Made by a program: the position numbers and the translations under genes | Notes under the pieces: generated by a model | The model's database searches: none | What the model saw: the letters and a program-made list of their open reading frames with translations, nothing else | What the model was told of the DNA's origin: nothing | Part shown: positions 24,485 to 32,827 of the stretch, piece after piece | Numbering within the stretch: the first letter of the stretch is position 1 | How the letters are laid out: each line of letters opens with the position of its first letter | Origin: Comamonadaceae bacterium G21597-S1 | Lineage (GTDB): Bacteria > Pseudomonadota > Gammaproteobacteria > Burkholderiales > Burkholderiaceae_C | Reading direction: 5' to 3' | DNA length: 64,000 nt | Assembly (NCBI GenBank): GCA_027214345.1 | Contig: JAPWHR010000004.1 | Coordinates: forward strand, 70,001 to 134,000

Positions 24485-25420
24485 ATGGCCATGCGCTTCA
24501 TCGACGCCCGCCAGGTCGCGCAGGCCTGCGACTACCCCGGCCTGGTCGCCCATCTGCGCGCCGCCCATCGCCAGCCCCCTGCGGCGGTGGAACGGATCTT
24601 GATGCAGCAACGCTCCGGAGCCGGCGCGGACGATGCGGTGCTGGTCTGGCCCGCCTGGCAGCCGGGCCAGCACCTGGGTGTCAAGGTCGTCACGATGTTT
24701 CCGGGCAACCGAACCGTGCCGGCGGTCCAGGGGGTCTACCTGCTGTTCGGCGGCAACGACGGCTCGCCGCAGGCGGTCATCGACGGCACGGAACTCACCT
24801 ACTGGAAAACCGCCGCCGACTCGGCTCTGGGCGCCGACCTGCTGGCGCGGCCGGATGCGCGCAAGCTGCTGATGGTCGGCGCCGGCGCGCTGGCGCCGCA
24901 CCTGATCCGCGCCTACCAGGCGATCCGGCCGCGGCTGCGGCAGGTGCGGGTCTGGAATCGCAGCGCCGACAAGGCGCGGGCCGTGGCCGGCGCCGTGAAC
25001 GGCACGCCGGCCGCGATGGCGAGCGACCTGGAAGCGGCGGTGCGGCAGGCCGACATCGTCTGCTGCGCCACCGGCAGCCATGCGCCGCTGGTCCACGGTG
25101 ACTGGTTGCGGCCCGGTACCCACCTGGACCTGATCGGCGGCTTCACGCCCGCCATGCGCGAGGCCGACGACGCCGCGGTGCGCCGCGCCCGCATCTTCGT
25201 CGACAGCCGCTGGTTCACCGTCGACCACGTGGGCGACCTGACCCAGCCCATCGCCAGCGGCGCGATCACGCGCGACGCCGTGCGGGGCGACCTGTTCGAC
25301 CTGTGTGGTGGCCGGGTCGCGGGGCGCACCACCGACGACGAGATCACGCTGTTCAAATCCGGCGGTGGCGCCCACCTGGACCTGATGACGGCGCAATACA
25401 TCGCACGCGCCGTCGGCTAG
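24485..25420 (+). CDS. Ornithine cyclodeaminase / mu-crystallin family protein
   Basis: 311 residues from the ATG at 24485. The N-terminus M-R-F-I-D-A-R-Q-V, the lysine in H-L-G-V-K-V-V-T-M-F-P-G-N and the Rossmann stretch L-M-V-G-A-G-A-L-A-P-H-L-I-R-A-Y (Ala in place of the third Gly) place it in the ornithine cyclodeaminase / mu-crystallin family. Members make proline from ornithine or reduce cyclic imines such as pyrroline or thiazoline carboxylates using NAD(P)H. The gene follows the TMADH-like gene by 26 bases. In a proline-betaine-type pathway an imine-handling enzyme would fit (inference). Calling it true Ocd would be unsafe without active-site alignment. Confidence 0.85.
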   Translation: MAMRFIDARQVAQACDYPGLVAHLRAAHRQPPAAVERILMQQRSGAGADDAVLVWPAWQPGQHLGVKVVTMFPGNRTVPAVQGVYLLFGGNDGSPQAVIDGTELTYWKTAADSALGADLLARPDARKLLMVGAGALAPHLIRAYQAIRPRLRQVRVWNRSADKARAVAGAVNGTPAAMASDLEAAVRQADIVCCATGSHAPLVHGDWLRPGTHLDLIGGFTPAMREADDAAVRRARIFVDSRWFTVDHVGDLTQPIASGAITRDAVRGDLFDLCGGRVAGRTTDDEITLFKSGGGAHLDLMTAQYIARAVG

Positions 25421-25464
25421 ACCTGTGCGCACGCCAGGGGTCCGCACACCAGGTCGGCCATGTC

Positions 25465-25662
25465 GTGCGCTGGGACGACGCCATGACGGCGATGGCCGAA
25501 CGCGGCGTGCGCTGCGTGCGCTGCGTGCCCGAGACCGGCGCGGGCTGCGCCTTGGCGCGCCAATGGACCATGCGGCTTTCCGGCATCGCGGCGCGTGCGG
25601 CCGACGCGTTCCACGGCGTGGCGGCGGAGTGCGACCGGGTGGCGCGGCACGCGGCGGATTGA
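25465..25662 (+). CDS. Small hypothetical protein
   Basis: A frame of about 65 residues, starting at a GTG at 25465 or an ATG at 25483, 40-60 bases after the cyclodeaminase gene. Codon positions follow the GC-rich third-base pattern of true genes here. The sequence (R-W-D-D-A-M-T-A-M-A-E-R-G-V-R-C-V-R-C-V-P, then Q-W-T-M-R-L-S-G-I-A) has no signal peptide or known domain. It could be the last gene of the methylated-amine operon or a chance frame; no clear ribosome site. Confidence 0.3.
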   Translation: MRWDDAMTAMAERGVRCVRCVPETGAGCALARQWTMRLSGIAARAADAFHGVAAECDRVARHAAD

Positions 25663-25669
25663 CCGGCCC

Positions 25670-26389
25670 TCAGGCCGGTGCCGCGAGCCAGCGCAGCAGT
25701 TCGCGGGCCACCGCCTGCGGCCGCTCCATCGGCGCCATGTGGCCGGCGTGCTCGAACACCGCCAGGCGCGCGCCAGGAATCAGCGCCCGCATGGCTTCAT
25801 GCTGGGCCAACGGCGCCCAGTTGTCCTGCCGCCCGCAGGCCACCAGCGCCGGAACGTGGATGGAACCCAGCACCGCACTCGCATCGGGCCGCTGCAACAA
25901 GGCCTGGATCTGACGCGCAAAGGTGAAGGCGCTCTTGCGCGCGAACATCGCAACGATGGCGTCGATCAGCGTCGCGTCGGCCAGCCGCGCCGGAAGCACC
26001 ATGCCCTGCACCCAGTTGCGCGCCATTGCCTGTACGCCGTGTTCGCGCGCGAGCTCGAGCAAGGCCTGCCGCTTGCGGGCTTCCGCAATGCCGGCCGCAC
26101 CGGACGCACGCGCCTGATACCCGGTGTCGAGCAGGGCGATGCGGCTGACACGGCCGGGCGCCTGGCGCAACAGCTCCAGCGCAACCCGCGCACCCATCGA
26201 ATGGCCGGCCAGTGCGAAACGTTCGGGCGCGTGCCGCAATACGCCGCTCGCCATCGCCGCGAGATCGTCTTCGGCGCCCGGCTCGAGCACCTGGCATTCC
26301 CGCACGGCCGCGAGTTCGGATATGACCGGTTGCCAGACGGCGCGGTCGCACATCAGACCGGGAATCAGCAGCAGCGGTTCAGGCGACAC
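25670..26389 (-). CDS. Alpha/beta hydrolase
   Basis: 239 residues from the GTG at 26389, preferred because GGGAG lies just upstream and the fold starts at once (P-L-L-L-I-P-G-L-M-C-D-R-A-V-W). The nucleophile elbow is G-H-S-M-G-A-R at about residues 76-82 (Ser catalytic), the acid lies in the C-G-R-Q-D-N-W stretch, and the His is in F-E-H-A-G-H-M-A-P-M-E near residue 220. The longer frame to 26632 is low-complexity. Family members hydrolyse esters, lactones or carbon-carbon bonds in aromatic catabolism. It converges on the amine operon and is divergent from marR/vanAB, so it may serve aromatic ester catabolism (weak inference). Confidence 0.85.
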   Translation of the reverse strand: MSPEPLLLIPGLMCDRAVWQPVISELAAVRECQVLEPGAEDDLAAMASGVLRHAPERFALAGHSMGARVALELLRQAPGRVSRIALLDTGYQARASGAAGIAEARKRQALLELAREHGVQAMARNWVQGMVLPARLADATLIDAIVAMFARKSAFTFARQIQALLQRPDASAVLGSIHVPALVACGRQDNWAPLAQHEAMRALIPGARLAVFEHAGHMAPMERPQAVARELLRWLAAPA

Positions 26390-26571
26390 GCCGCGCTCCC
26401 GGAACAGGCACGGCGCCGCCGATGGCGGGGCGTTGTGGGCACCCGGCCAGGGCCGGGGAAGGGGAATCGCAAGGCATGCAAGGACACGGGAAGCGGCGGA
26501 CGAACGGCGATTATCATGGCCGCGTCGACGCTCGCTTATAGTCCATCCGGTCGACCCGCCCTGCCCCCCCG

Positions 26572-27060
26572 ATGCCCCGAACCCGCCCCTCGAAGACCCC
26601 GCCACCGACGCCATCCGACGACCGGCCGGCACCCGCCGACGCGCCGATTCCGCTGCAGTCCGAACCCGGCCACCTGATCCGTCGTGCGCACCAGCTGGCG
26701 GTGTCGCTGTTCCGCGATGCGCATGGCAGCCAGGTCACGCCGGTGCAATACGCCATCCTGTGCGCGCTGCACGACAACCCCGGCATCGACCAGGTCACGC
26801 TGGCCGACCGCGTGGCGCTGGACACCTCGACCACCGCCGACATCGCCACCCGGCTCGAGGCCAAGGGATGGATCGCACGCGCCTTGTTGCCGCGGCGCCA
26901 GCGCAGCCTGAGCCTGACGCCGGACGGCGAAGCCGTGCTCGCCGAGATGCGGCCGCGCGTGGCGCCGATGTACCACAGGCTGCTCGCGCCGCTGGAGCCC
27001 GCCGAGCAGCAGGAATTGCTGCGCCTGCTGCGCAAGCTCGTCCAGATCGACGGAAGATAA
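26572..27060 (+). CDS. MarR family regulator, probable vanAB regulator
   Basis: 162 residues with a Pro-rich N-terminal tail (about 1-25), then a typical MarR domain: T-P-V-Q-Y-A-I-L-C-A-L, recognition helix L-D-T-S-T-T-A-D-I-A-T-R-L-E, and wing L-P-R-R-Q-R-S-L-S-L-T. A TATAGT at 26537-26542 could be its -10. The gene lies directly upstream of vanAB in the same direction, separated by 330 bases holding a palindromic element and a near-perfect promoter with an inverted repeat. MarR proteins next to vanAB in Burkholderiales are assumed to sense vanillate or related phenolic acids; not shown here. Confidence 0.87.
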   Translation: MPRTRPSKTPPPTPSDDRPAPADAPIPLQSEPGHLIRRAHQLAVSLFRDAHGSQVTPVQYAILCALHDNPGIDQVTLADRVALDTSTTADIATRLEAKGWIARALLPRRQRSLSLTPDGEAVLAEMRPRVAPMYHRLLAPLEPAEQQELLRLLRKLVQIDGR

Positions 27061-27274
27061 AAACGCCCCCCGTCTGTCCGGTATCACTGCGTGTAAACCG
27101 GCCGAACCCCCCACTGGGGGGCGGGCCGCTCGCTTCGGAGCGGCCGGGCGCGGCGGCCTCTGGATGGAAGGACGCCCCTATCTGTCCGGTCGCGCTGGCC
27201 GGAATCGGCGGAAGCCGATTTCGCAGGCAAGCGGGGCAAGCACCCGACCGCGGGTTAACCCCAGGAAATTTCAC
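27061..27274. other. Intergenic stretch before the vanAB promoter
   Basis: No gene. It holds the GC-rich hairpin element described separately and two copies of CTGTCCGGT (27073-27081 and 27181-27189), about 108 bases apart. Their meaning is unclear. Confidence 0.5.
27107..27144. repeat. GC-rich double-hairpin element (REP-like or terminator)
   Basis: CCCCCC-ACT-GGGGGG (27107-27121) is followed at once by GCCGCTC-GCTTCG-GAGCGGC (27125-27144), two adjacent stem-loops after the marR stop. Tandem palindromes of this look are common dispersed elements in Burkholderiales (from memory). They could also terminate marR transcription before vanAB. Confidence 0.5.
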
Positions 27275-27303
27275 TTGAAAGCCTGTGCGTCATTCCGTAC
27301 AAT
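27275..27303 (+). promoter_or_regulatory. Sigma-70 promoter of vanAB
   Basis: TTGAAA at 27275-27280 and TACAAT at 27298-27303 with exactly 17 bases between, five of six matches in each box. It is 92 bases upstream of the vanA ATG, followed immediately by an inverted repeat. Confidence 0.75.
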
Positions 27304-27310
27304 GATTCTG

Positions 27311-27326
27311 ATTCAGCATACTGAAT
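27311..27326. promoter_or_regulatory. Inverted repeat at the vanAB transcription start, repressor operator candidate
   Basis: ATTCAGCATACTGAAT has perfect 6-base arms around CATA. It lies at about +1 to +17 relative to the promoter at 27275-27303, where a bound repressor would block transcription. The MarR protein encoded just upstream is the obvious candidate. Confidence 0.65.
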
Positions 27327-27394
27327 GATGTTCACAAGACGACCCGGCCGCGGCGCAATAGTCGCGGCGGTATCCCACCGCAAGGAGAGTTCCG

Positions 27395-28447
27395 ATGACC
27401 TTCCCGCTCAACACCTGGTACGTGGCCTGCTCGGCCGATGAACTCGGCGACAAACCCCTCGGCCGCACGATCTGCAACCAGGCCATCGTGTTCTACCGCG
27501 CCGGCGAGGGGCAGGTCGCGGCACTCGAGGACTTCTGCCCGCACCGCGGCGCGCCGCTGTCGCTGGGCAAGGTCTGCGACGGCAAGCTGGTGTGCGGCTA
27601 CCACGGGCTCGAGATGGGTTGCGACGGCAAGACCGTCGCCATGCCTGGCCAGCGGGTGCGCGGCTTCCCGGCGATCCGCAGTTATCCGGTGCAGGAGCGT
27701 TACGGTTTCATCTGGATCTGGCCGGGCGATCCGCAGCAGGCCGACGCCGCGACCATCCCTACACTGGAGTGGCACGACAACGCCGAATGGGCGTACGGCG
27801 GCGGCCTCTACCATGTCAAGGCCGACTACCGGCTGATGGTCGACAACCTGATGGACCTGACGCACGAAACCTATGTACACGCCAGCAGCATCGGCCAGCC
27901 GGAGATCGACGAGACACCGTGCAAGACCACGGTCGACGGCGACACGGTCCGCACCAGCCGCTTCATGGAGAACATCACCGCACCGCCGTTCTGGAAAGCC
28001 GCGCTGCGCGGCAACCACCTGGCCGACGACGTGCCGGTCGACCGCTGGCAGATCTGCCGCTTCACGCCGCCGAGCCACGTCATGATCGAGGTCGGCGTCG
28101 CACATGCCGGCCACGGCGGTTACGACGCGCCCGCCGAGCACAAGGTCTACAGCGTCGTGGTCGACTTCATCACGCCCGAGACCGACACCAGCATGTGGTA
28201 CTTCTGGGGCATGGCGCGCAAGTTCAAGCCCGAAGACGCCGAGCTCACGGCGCAGATCCGCGAGGGCCAGGGCAAGATCTTCGCCGAGGACCTGCAGATG
28301 CTCGAGCGCCAGCAGCGCAACATCCTGGCCCATCCCGAGCGCAGGCTGCTGAGCCTGAACATCGACGCCGGCGGCGTGCAGTCGCGCCGCATCATCTCGC
28401 GCATCGTCGCGGCCGAACAGGCGGCGGCCGCGGGCGCGCCGGCATGA
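27395..28447 (+). CDS. vanA: Vanillate O-demethylase oxygenase subunit
   Basis: 350 residues, start supported by AAGGAGAG upstream of the ATG at 27395. The Rieske cluster is C48-P-H50 and C67-G-Y-H70. The mononuclear iron site is N-L-M-D-L-T-H-E-T-Y-V-H at about residues 151-162. Length and sequence agree with VanA, which with VanB and NADH converts vanillate to protocatechuate and formaldehyde in the cytosol. VanA-like enzymes also demethylate other methoxybenzoates, so exact substrate is inferred. vanB follows after 58 bases, and a MarR gene lies upstream. The promoter at 27275-27303 carries an operator-like repeat. Confidence 0.92.
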   Translation: MTFPLNTWYVACSADELGDKPLGRTICNQAIVFYRAGEGQVAALEDFCPHRGAPLSLGKVCDGKLVCGYHGLEMGCDGKTVAMPGQRVRGFPAIRSYPVQERYGFIWIWPGDPQQADAATIPTLEWHDNAEWAYGGGLYHVKADYRLMVDNLMDLTHETYVHASSIGQPEIDETPCKTTVDGDTVRTSRFMENITAPPFWKAALRGNHLADDVPVDRWQICRFTPPSHVMIEVGVAHAGHGGYDAPAEHKVYSVVVDFITPETDTSMWYFWGMARKFKPEDAELTAQIREGQGKIFAEDLQMLERQQRNILAHPERRLLSLNIDAGGVQSRRIISRIVAAEQAAAAGAPA

Positions 28448-28505
28448 GCGCGCCGGGCCGCGCCCAAGCGCGAATCCCGCAGCGCGTTGCGCGCAGGGTC
28501 ATCCA

Positions 28506-29483
28506 GTGAGCGCGCCGGACACCCCGCTGCAGGTGCGGGTCGCGCGCAAGCAGATCGAGGCCGACGGCATCTGCAGCCTGGAGCTCGCGCCGGTGTCGGG
28601 AACCCTGCCCCCGTTCACGGCCGGTGCCCACATCGATGTGGAACTGCCCGCGCACGGCGGCACGCTGGTGCGCCAGTATTCACTGTGCAACGACCCGCAC
28701 GGGGCGCGGCACTACCAGATCGCCGTGTTGCGCGAGTCCGCCTCCCGCGGCGGCTCGCAGGCGGTGCACGACACGGTGGCCGAGGGCGACCTGCTGCACG
28801 TGAGTGCGCCGCGCAACCACTTCCCGTTGGCTGCCGACGCGCCGTTCCACCTGCTGCTGGCCGGCGGCATCGGCATCACGCCGCTGCTGGCGATGGCGGA
28901 ACACCTGTCGCACATCGGCGCGTCGTATGCGCTGCACGCCGCGAGCCGCTCTCGTGCACAAGCGCCGTTCCTCGAACGCATCGCAGGCTCCGGCCTTGCC
29001 GGCCACGCACAGCACTACTTCAGCTCCGGCGACGGCGCCCGGCGGCTGGACATCGACGCCACGCTGCGCGCCGCGCCGCCCGGCAGCCACCTTTACGTAT
29101 GCGGACCGCAGCGTTTCATCGACGCGGCCCTGGACACGGCGCATGCCCTGGCATGGCCCGAGGCGCGGCTGCACCGGGAATATTTCGCCGCGGAGCCGGT
29201 CGCCACCGCCGGCGACGGCGGATTCGAGCTCGAGATCGCCAGCAGCGGCAAGGTGATCGCCGTGTTGCCGCAGCAGACGGCGCTGCAAGCGCTGAACGAG
29301 GCTGGCCTGGATATTCCGAGTTCCTGCGAACAAGGGGTATGCGGTACCTGCCTGACCGGCGTGAAGAGCGGGCAACCCGAGCACCGCGACCTCTACCTCA
29401 CCGACGAGGAAAAGGCGGCCAACGACCAGTTCCTGCCCTGCTGCTCGCGCGCGCGCAGCGAGCGGCTGGTGCTCGACCTGTAG
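28506..29483 (+). CDS. vanB: Vanillate O-demethylase reductase
   Basis: 325 residues from a GTG at 28506 with AGGG 8 bases upstream. The order is FMN domain (R-Q-Y-S-L-C-N at about residues 57-63), NAD domain (G-G-I-G-I-T-P-L-L near 120) and C-terminal plant-type ferredoxin (C-E-Q-G-V-C-G-T-C-L and a distal C-C-S-R, about residues 279-318), the phthalate-dioxygenase-reductase architecture. It takes electrons from NADH to the VanA Rieske centre. Its ferredoxin domain closely resembles the solo ferredoxin at 9560-9832. GGCGC-ACAA-GCGCC at 29517-29530 forms a small hairpin after the stop. Confidence 0.92.
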   Translation: MSAPDTPLQVRVARKQIEADGICSLELAPVSGTLPPFTAGAHIDVELPAHGGTLVRQYSLCNDPHGARHYQIAVLRESASRGGSQAVHDTVAEGDLLHVSAPRNHFPLAADAPFHLLLAGGIGITPLLAMAEHLSHIGASYALHAASRSRAQAPFLERIAGSGLAGHAQHYFSSGDGARRLDIDATLRAAPPGSHLYVCGPQRFIDAALDTAHALAWPEARLHREYFAAEPVATAGDGGFELEIASSGKVIAVLPQQTALQALNEAGLDIPSSCEQGVCGTCLTGVKSGQPEHRDLYLTDEEKAANDQFLPCCSRARSERLVLDL

Positions 29484-29600
29484 CGCCCGGCACGCCGCGG
29501 CGAACCGCACCCCACCGGCGCACAAGCGCCACATGCAGGTGCATGCCCGCCCGTCCTCGGTGCAACTCCATGGCGCGAAAGCTCTATAGCTCCAGTGCCA

Positions 29601-29630
29601 TTGACGATGTCGGAAATGCGCTCCTAGAAT
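29601..29630 (+). promoter_or_regulatory. Promoter giving a probably leaderless gntR transcript
   Basis: TTGACG (29601-29606) and TAGAAT (29625-29630) are separated by 18 bases. The expected start, 6-7 bases downstream, coincides with the A of the ATG at 29637, leaving no room for a ribosome site. A near-palindrome AGCTCTATAGCT at 29580-29591 just upstream may be the autoregulatory site. Confidence 0.6.
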
Positions 29631-29636
29631 GCGCCG

Positions 29637-30428
29637 ATGCCCCATTCCCCCGGCCCCATCGTCGTGCGTTACCAGGCGGCCAGCAGCAGCTCGGCTCCCA
29701 AACACGCGCGCCTGCGCCAGGCCATCATCGACGCCGTCGAAGCCGGGGAGCTGCCGGCGGGCTCCCGGCTGGCCGGTGAACGCGAACTCAGCATCAAGCT
29801 CGGGCTGAGCCTGGGCACGACCCAGAAAGCGCTCGGCCGGCTGATGGACGAAGGTTTCCTGGTGCGCCGCCAGGGCCATGGCACTTTTGTGGGCAGCACG
29901 CGCCAGCCGATCGCCGGCTCCTGGCATTTCCGTTTCTTCGGACCCGAAGGCGGCCGGGAACTGCCGGTGTTCGCCACCGTGCTCGAGCGCCGGCTGGAAC
30001 CACTGGACGGCCCGTGGTCGGCCGTGCTCGGCCCCGACCCCAAGGGTTACGTGATGCTGCGTCGCTCCCTGGACGTCGGCGGCAAGTTCACCTGCACCAG
30101 CCGCATCTACCTGCCGGCGACCCGGTTCGCACGGCTATTGCGCACGGCGGCCAAGCGCCTGACCGACACCAACCTGAAGGCGGTGCTGGCCCAGGACTTC
30201 GCCGCGCCCACGCTGCAGTCCGACGGCCTGGCCAACATGGCACCGATCGACGCCGAAGACGCCGCGATCATCGGCGTGCCGCCCGGCACCATGGGCATGC
30301 AGGTCCGCATCACCGCGCGCAGCTTCGGACGCCAGCCGATCAGCTTCCAGACCATGCTGGTGCCGCCGACTCCCTATGCGCTGAAGTTCGACTTCAACCC
30401 GCCGGACACCGACCCGGCGGCGGCCTGA
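29637..30428 (+). CDS. GntR/HutC family transcriptional regulator
   Basis: 263 residues. The N-terminal winged helix (about 20-85) has L-R-Q-A-I-I-D-A-V-E-A-G-E-L-P-A-G-S-R-L-A-G-E-R-E-L and G-T-T-Q-K-A-L-G-R-L, typical of GntR. The C-terminal half resembles a UTRA ligand domain (V-M-L-R-R-S-L-D-V-G-G-K and Q-P-I-S-F-Q-T-M-L near the end). HutC-type regulators bind sugars, histidine derivatives or small organic ligands. It is the first gene of a rightward cluster with a DUF3604/PHP-like protein and a Bug receptor. The DUF3604 gene starts 51 bases after its stop. The transcript appears leaderless. Confidence 0.88.
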   Translation: MPHSPGPIVVRYQAASSSSAPKHARLRQAIIDAVEAGELPAGSRLAGERELSIKLGLSLGTTQKALGRLMDEGFLVRRQGHGTFVGSTRQPIAGSWHFRFFGPEGGRELPVFATVLERRLEPLDGPWSAVLGPDPKGYVMLRRSLDVGGKFTCTSRIYLPATRFARLLRTAAKRLTDTNLKAVLAQDFAAPTLQSDGLANMAPIDAEDAAIIGVPPGTMGMQVRITARSFGRQPISFQTMLVPPTPYALKFDFNPPDTDPAAA

Positions 30429-30478
30429 CGGCCGGCGCGCCCGCTTTCCATTCTTCGACTCGCAACCCACGGACGACC

Positions 30479-32737
30479 ATGCGCAACAACGCCTTCCATT
30501 CCACCTACCTGCAAGACCGTGTCGGCCACGCCACCATCAGCCCCACCACGCCGGTCGAGGCCGGCGCCTTCACGTCGCTGACCCTGGTCTATACCGCCGG
30601 TTATTTCGGCATCGACGACACCGGCAGCCTGAAGATCGTGCACCGCTTTGCCAGCGACATGGGCAAGATCCAGTTCACCGACCCGAAGGGCTGGAACTAC
30701 GTCACGGCCGAAGCCAGCAACGGCGCCGTGCTCGAGCTGCGTTACGACCAGAAAGGCAACATCCGCCCCTGGGACAAGACCTTGTCGATCCGGGTGCAGC
30801 GCGGTTTCCTGCGCGAGGGCGACACCATCACCGTGCGCATCGGCGACACGCGCCAGGGCTCCCCTGGCATCCGGGTGCAGACCTTCACCGAGCCGACCTT
30901 CGAGTTCAAGGTACTGGTCGACGCCTTCGCCACCTACAACTTCGTCGAACTGCCCGAACAACCGTTCATCCCGGTGGTGGCCGGCCCGGCCGTGTTGTAC
31001 AAGGCCGTGTTGCCGACCGGGCGCCGGGTCGGCCAGCCGTTCATCTTCGGCTTCAAGGGCGAAGACAAGTGGGGCAACCCCAGCCACCAGGTCAGCGGCC
31101 GCTTCACGCTGGAGCCGTCGATGCCGGTGCGCGGCCTGCCCGCGACCATCGACGTGCAGGCCGGCAGCCTGTCCTCGGTGATCGACTCGCTGCAGGTCGA
31201 ACAGGCCGGCGAATTGCACATCACCGTGCGTGATGCAAGCGGCACGGTCGTGTGCCGGTCGAACCCGTTGCGCATCGCCGACACCGACGACCTGCAGCCG
31301 TTCTGGGCCGACCTGCACGGCCAGTCCGAGGAGACCATCGGCACCAACTCGGCGCGCGAGCTGATGGTGTTCGCGCGCGACCAGGCCTTCCTGGACGCGA
31401 TGAGCCATCAGGGCAACGACTTCCAGATCACGACACCGTTCTGGAACGAGCTCAACCGCCTGAGCGCCGAGTTCAACGAAGACGGCCGGTTCATCATGTT
31501 CCCGGGTTACGAATGGTCGGGCAATACCGGCCTGGGCGGCGACCGCAATGTGTTGTACCGCGACGAAGGACGCCAGATCCACCGCTCCCACCATGCGCTG
31601 GTCGAGGACCTCGCCGACGTGGACACCGACGCCAACAGCGCCGCCGACCTGTTCAAGGCGCTGGCCGACGAAAACTGCGTGGTGTTCGCGCACATCGGCG
31701 GCCGGTATGCCGACATCAAGGTCGCCCACGACGGGCGCATCGAACGCGCGATCGAGATCCACTCCGACTGGGGCACCTTCGAGTGGCTGCTGGCCGATGC
31801 CTTCGAGCAGGGTTACCGGGTCGGCATCCTGGCCAACTCCGACGGCCACAAGGGTCGGCACGGCGCCAGCCATCCGGGTGCCTCGTTGTTCGGCGCCTAC
31901 GGCGGCCTGTCCTGCCTGCTGGCGACCGAACTCACGCGCGACGGCCTGTTCGACGCCTTGCGCCGGCGCCACCACTACGCCACCACCGGTTGCCGCGCCT
32001 ACCTCGACACCCGGGTGGTGTTCGATGCGCCGGCCGACCTGTACGGCGACGACCCCAACATGGGCGGCACCGTCAGCGCCCAGGTGAACGAGGCGCGCAT
32101 GGGCGACATCCTGCGCTGCGGCGACGACGCCGTGACCTTCACCATCGACGTGTCGGCCGCCGCGCCGATCGAGCGCATCGAGATCCGCAACCGCATGCAG
32201 GTGCTCGAGACCTGGCGTCCCTACACCGCCGAGCAACTGGGACGGCGCATCCGCATCATCTGGGAAGGCTCCGAATATCGCGGCCGCGGGCGCCAGAGTG
32301 TCTGGGACGGCACGGCCACGCTGAGCGACAACCGCATCGAATCGGCCACACCGATCAACCTGTGGAACATCGACAAGCCGCTCAAGCAGCCGTCGCCGCA
32401 GCAACTTGCCTGGTCCGCGCTGACCACGGGCGGCTTCGGCGGCGCCGATGTGCTGCTCGCCGACGCCCGCCAGGGACGGCTGAAGATCGACACCGGCCTG
32501 GTCCAGGCCGACATCGCGCTGGCCGACGTCGGCCTGCAGGACACGGTGCTCGAGACCGGTGGCGGCATCGCGCGCCGGATGCGCCTGTTCCGCCTGCCGG
32601 ACGACAACCCGACGCACACCGCCCGGCTGAGCCGGCGCATCAGCCGCGACCGCGCCGGCGAGGACGCCTTGTATGTCTGCATCACGCTGGCCGACGGGCA
32701 CCGCATCTGGTCGAGCCCGACCTACCTGATGCGCTGA
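30479..32737 (+). CDS. DUF3604/PHP-like protein of unknown function
   Basis: 752 residues from the ATG at 30479; the in-frame extension upstream is antisense-like noise over gntR. The first 260 residues look like beta-sandwich domains (many V-x-V and G-D-T-I-T-V-R). From about residue 275 comes F-W-A-D-L-H-G-Q-S-E-E-T-I-G-T, the PHP-type metal motif of DUF3604 proteins, with later H-Q-G-N-D-F, P-G-Y-E-W-S-G, F-A-H-I-G-G-R and N-S-D-G-H-K-G-R-H-G. These His/Asp sites suggest a metal-dependent phosphoesterase or hydrolase fold. No signal peptide. It lies between gntR and a Bug receptor, so a catabolic role toward the receptor's ligand is likely (inference). Confidence 0.75.
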   Translation: MRNNAFHSTYLQDRVGHATISPTTPVEAGAFTSLTLVYTAGYFGIDDTGSLKIVHRFASDMGKIQFTDPKGWNYVTAEASNGAVLELRYDQKGNIRPWDKTLSIRVQRGFLREGDTITVRIGDTRQGSPGIRVQTFTEPTFEFKVLVDAFATYNFVELPEQPFIPVVAGPAVLYKAVLPTGRRVGQPFIFGFKGEDKWGNPSHQVSGRFTLEPSMPVRGLPATIDVQAGSLSSVIDSLQVEQAGELHITVRDASGTVVCRSNPLRIADTDDLQPFWADLHGQSEETIGTNSARELMVFARDQAFLDAMSHQGNDFQITTPFWNELNRLSAEFNEDGRFIMFPGYEWSGNTGLGGDRNVLYRDEGRQIHRSHHALVEDLADVDTDANSAADLFKALADENCVVFAHIGGRYADIKVAHDGRIERAIEIHSDWGTFEWLLADAFEQGYRVGILANSDGHKGRHGASHPGASLFGAYGGLSCLLATELTRDGLFDALRRRHHYATTGCRAYLDTRVVFDAPADLYGDDPNMGGTVSAQVNEARMGDILRCGDDAVTFTIDVSAAAPIERIEIRNRMQVLETWRPYTAEQLGRRIRIIWEGSEYRGRGRQSVWDGTATLSDNRIESATPINLWNIDKPLKQPSPQQLAWSALTTGGFGGADVLLADARQGRLKIDTGLVQADIALADVGLQDTVLETGGGIARRMRLFRLPDDNPTHTARLSRRISRDRAGEDALYVCITLADGHRIWSSPTYLMR

Positions 32738-32827
32738 AGCTCTGCGCCTGGCACGCAGCTTGCACCGACCGGAATCACCGTTTTCCCTTCCCCGCGACAC
32801 GCGGTTCAACCCTTGAAAAGGATTCCC

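Noticed and set aside
24485-25420. Confident ornithine cyclodeaminase call
   Set aside because: The family includes imine reductases and mu-crystallin; the Rossmann Gly pattern is altered, so the enzyme name is not safe.
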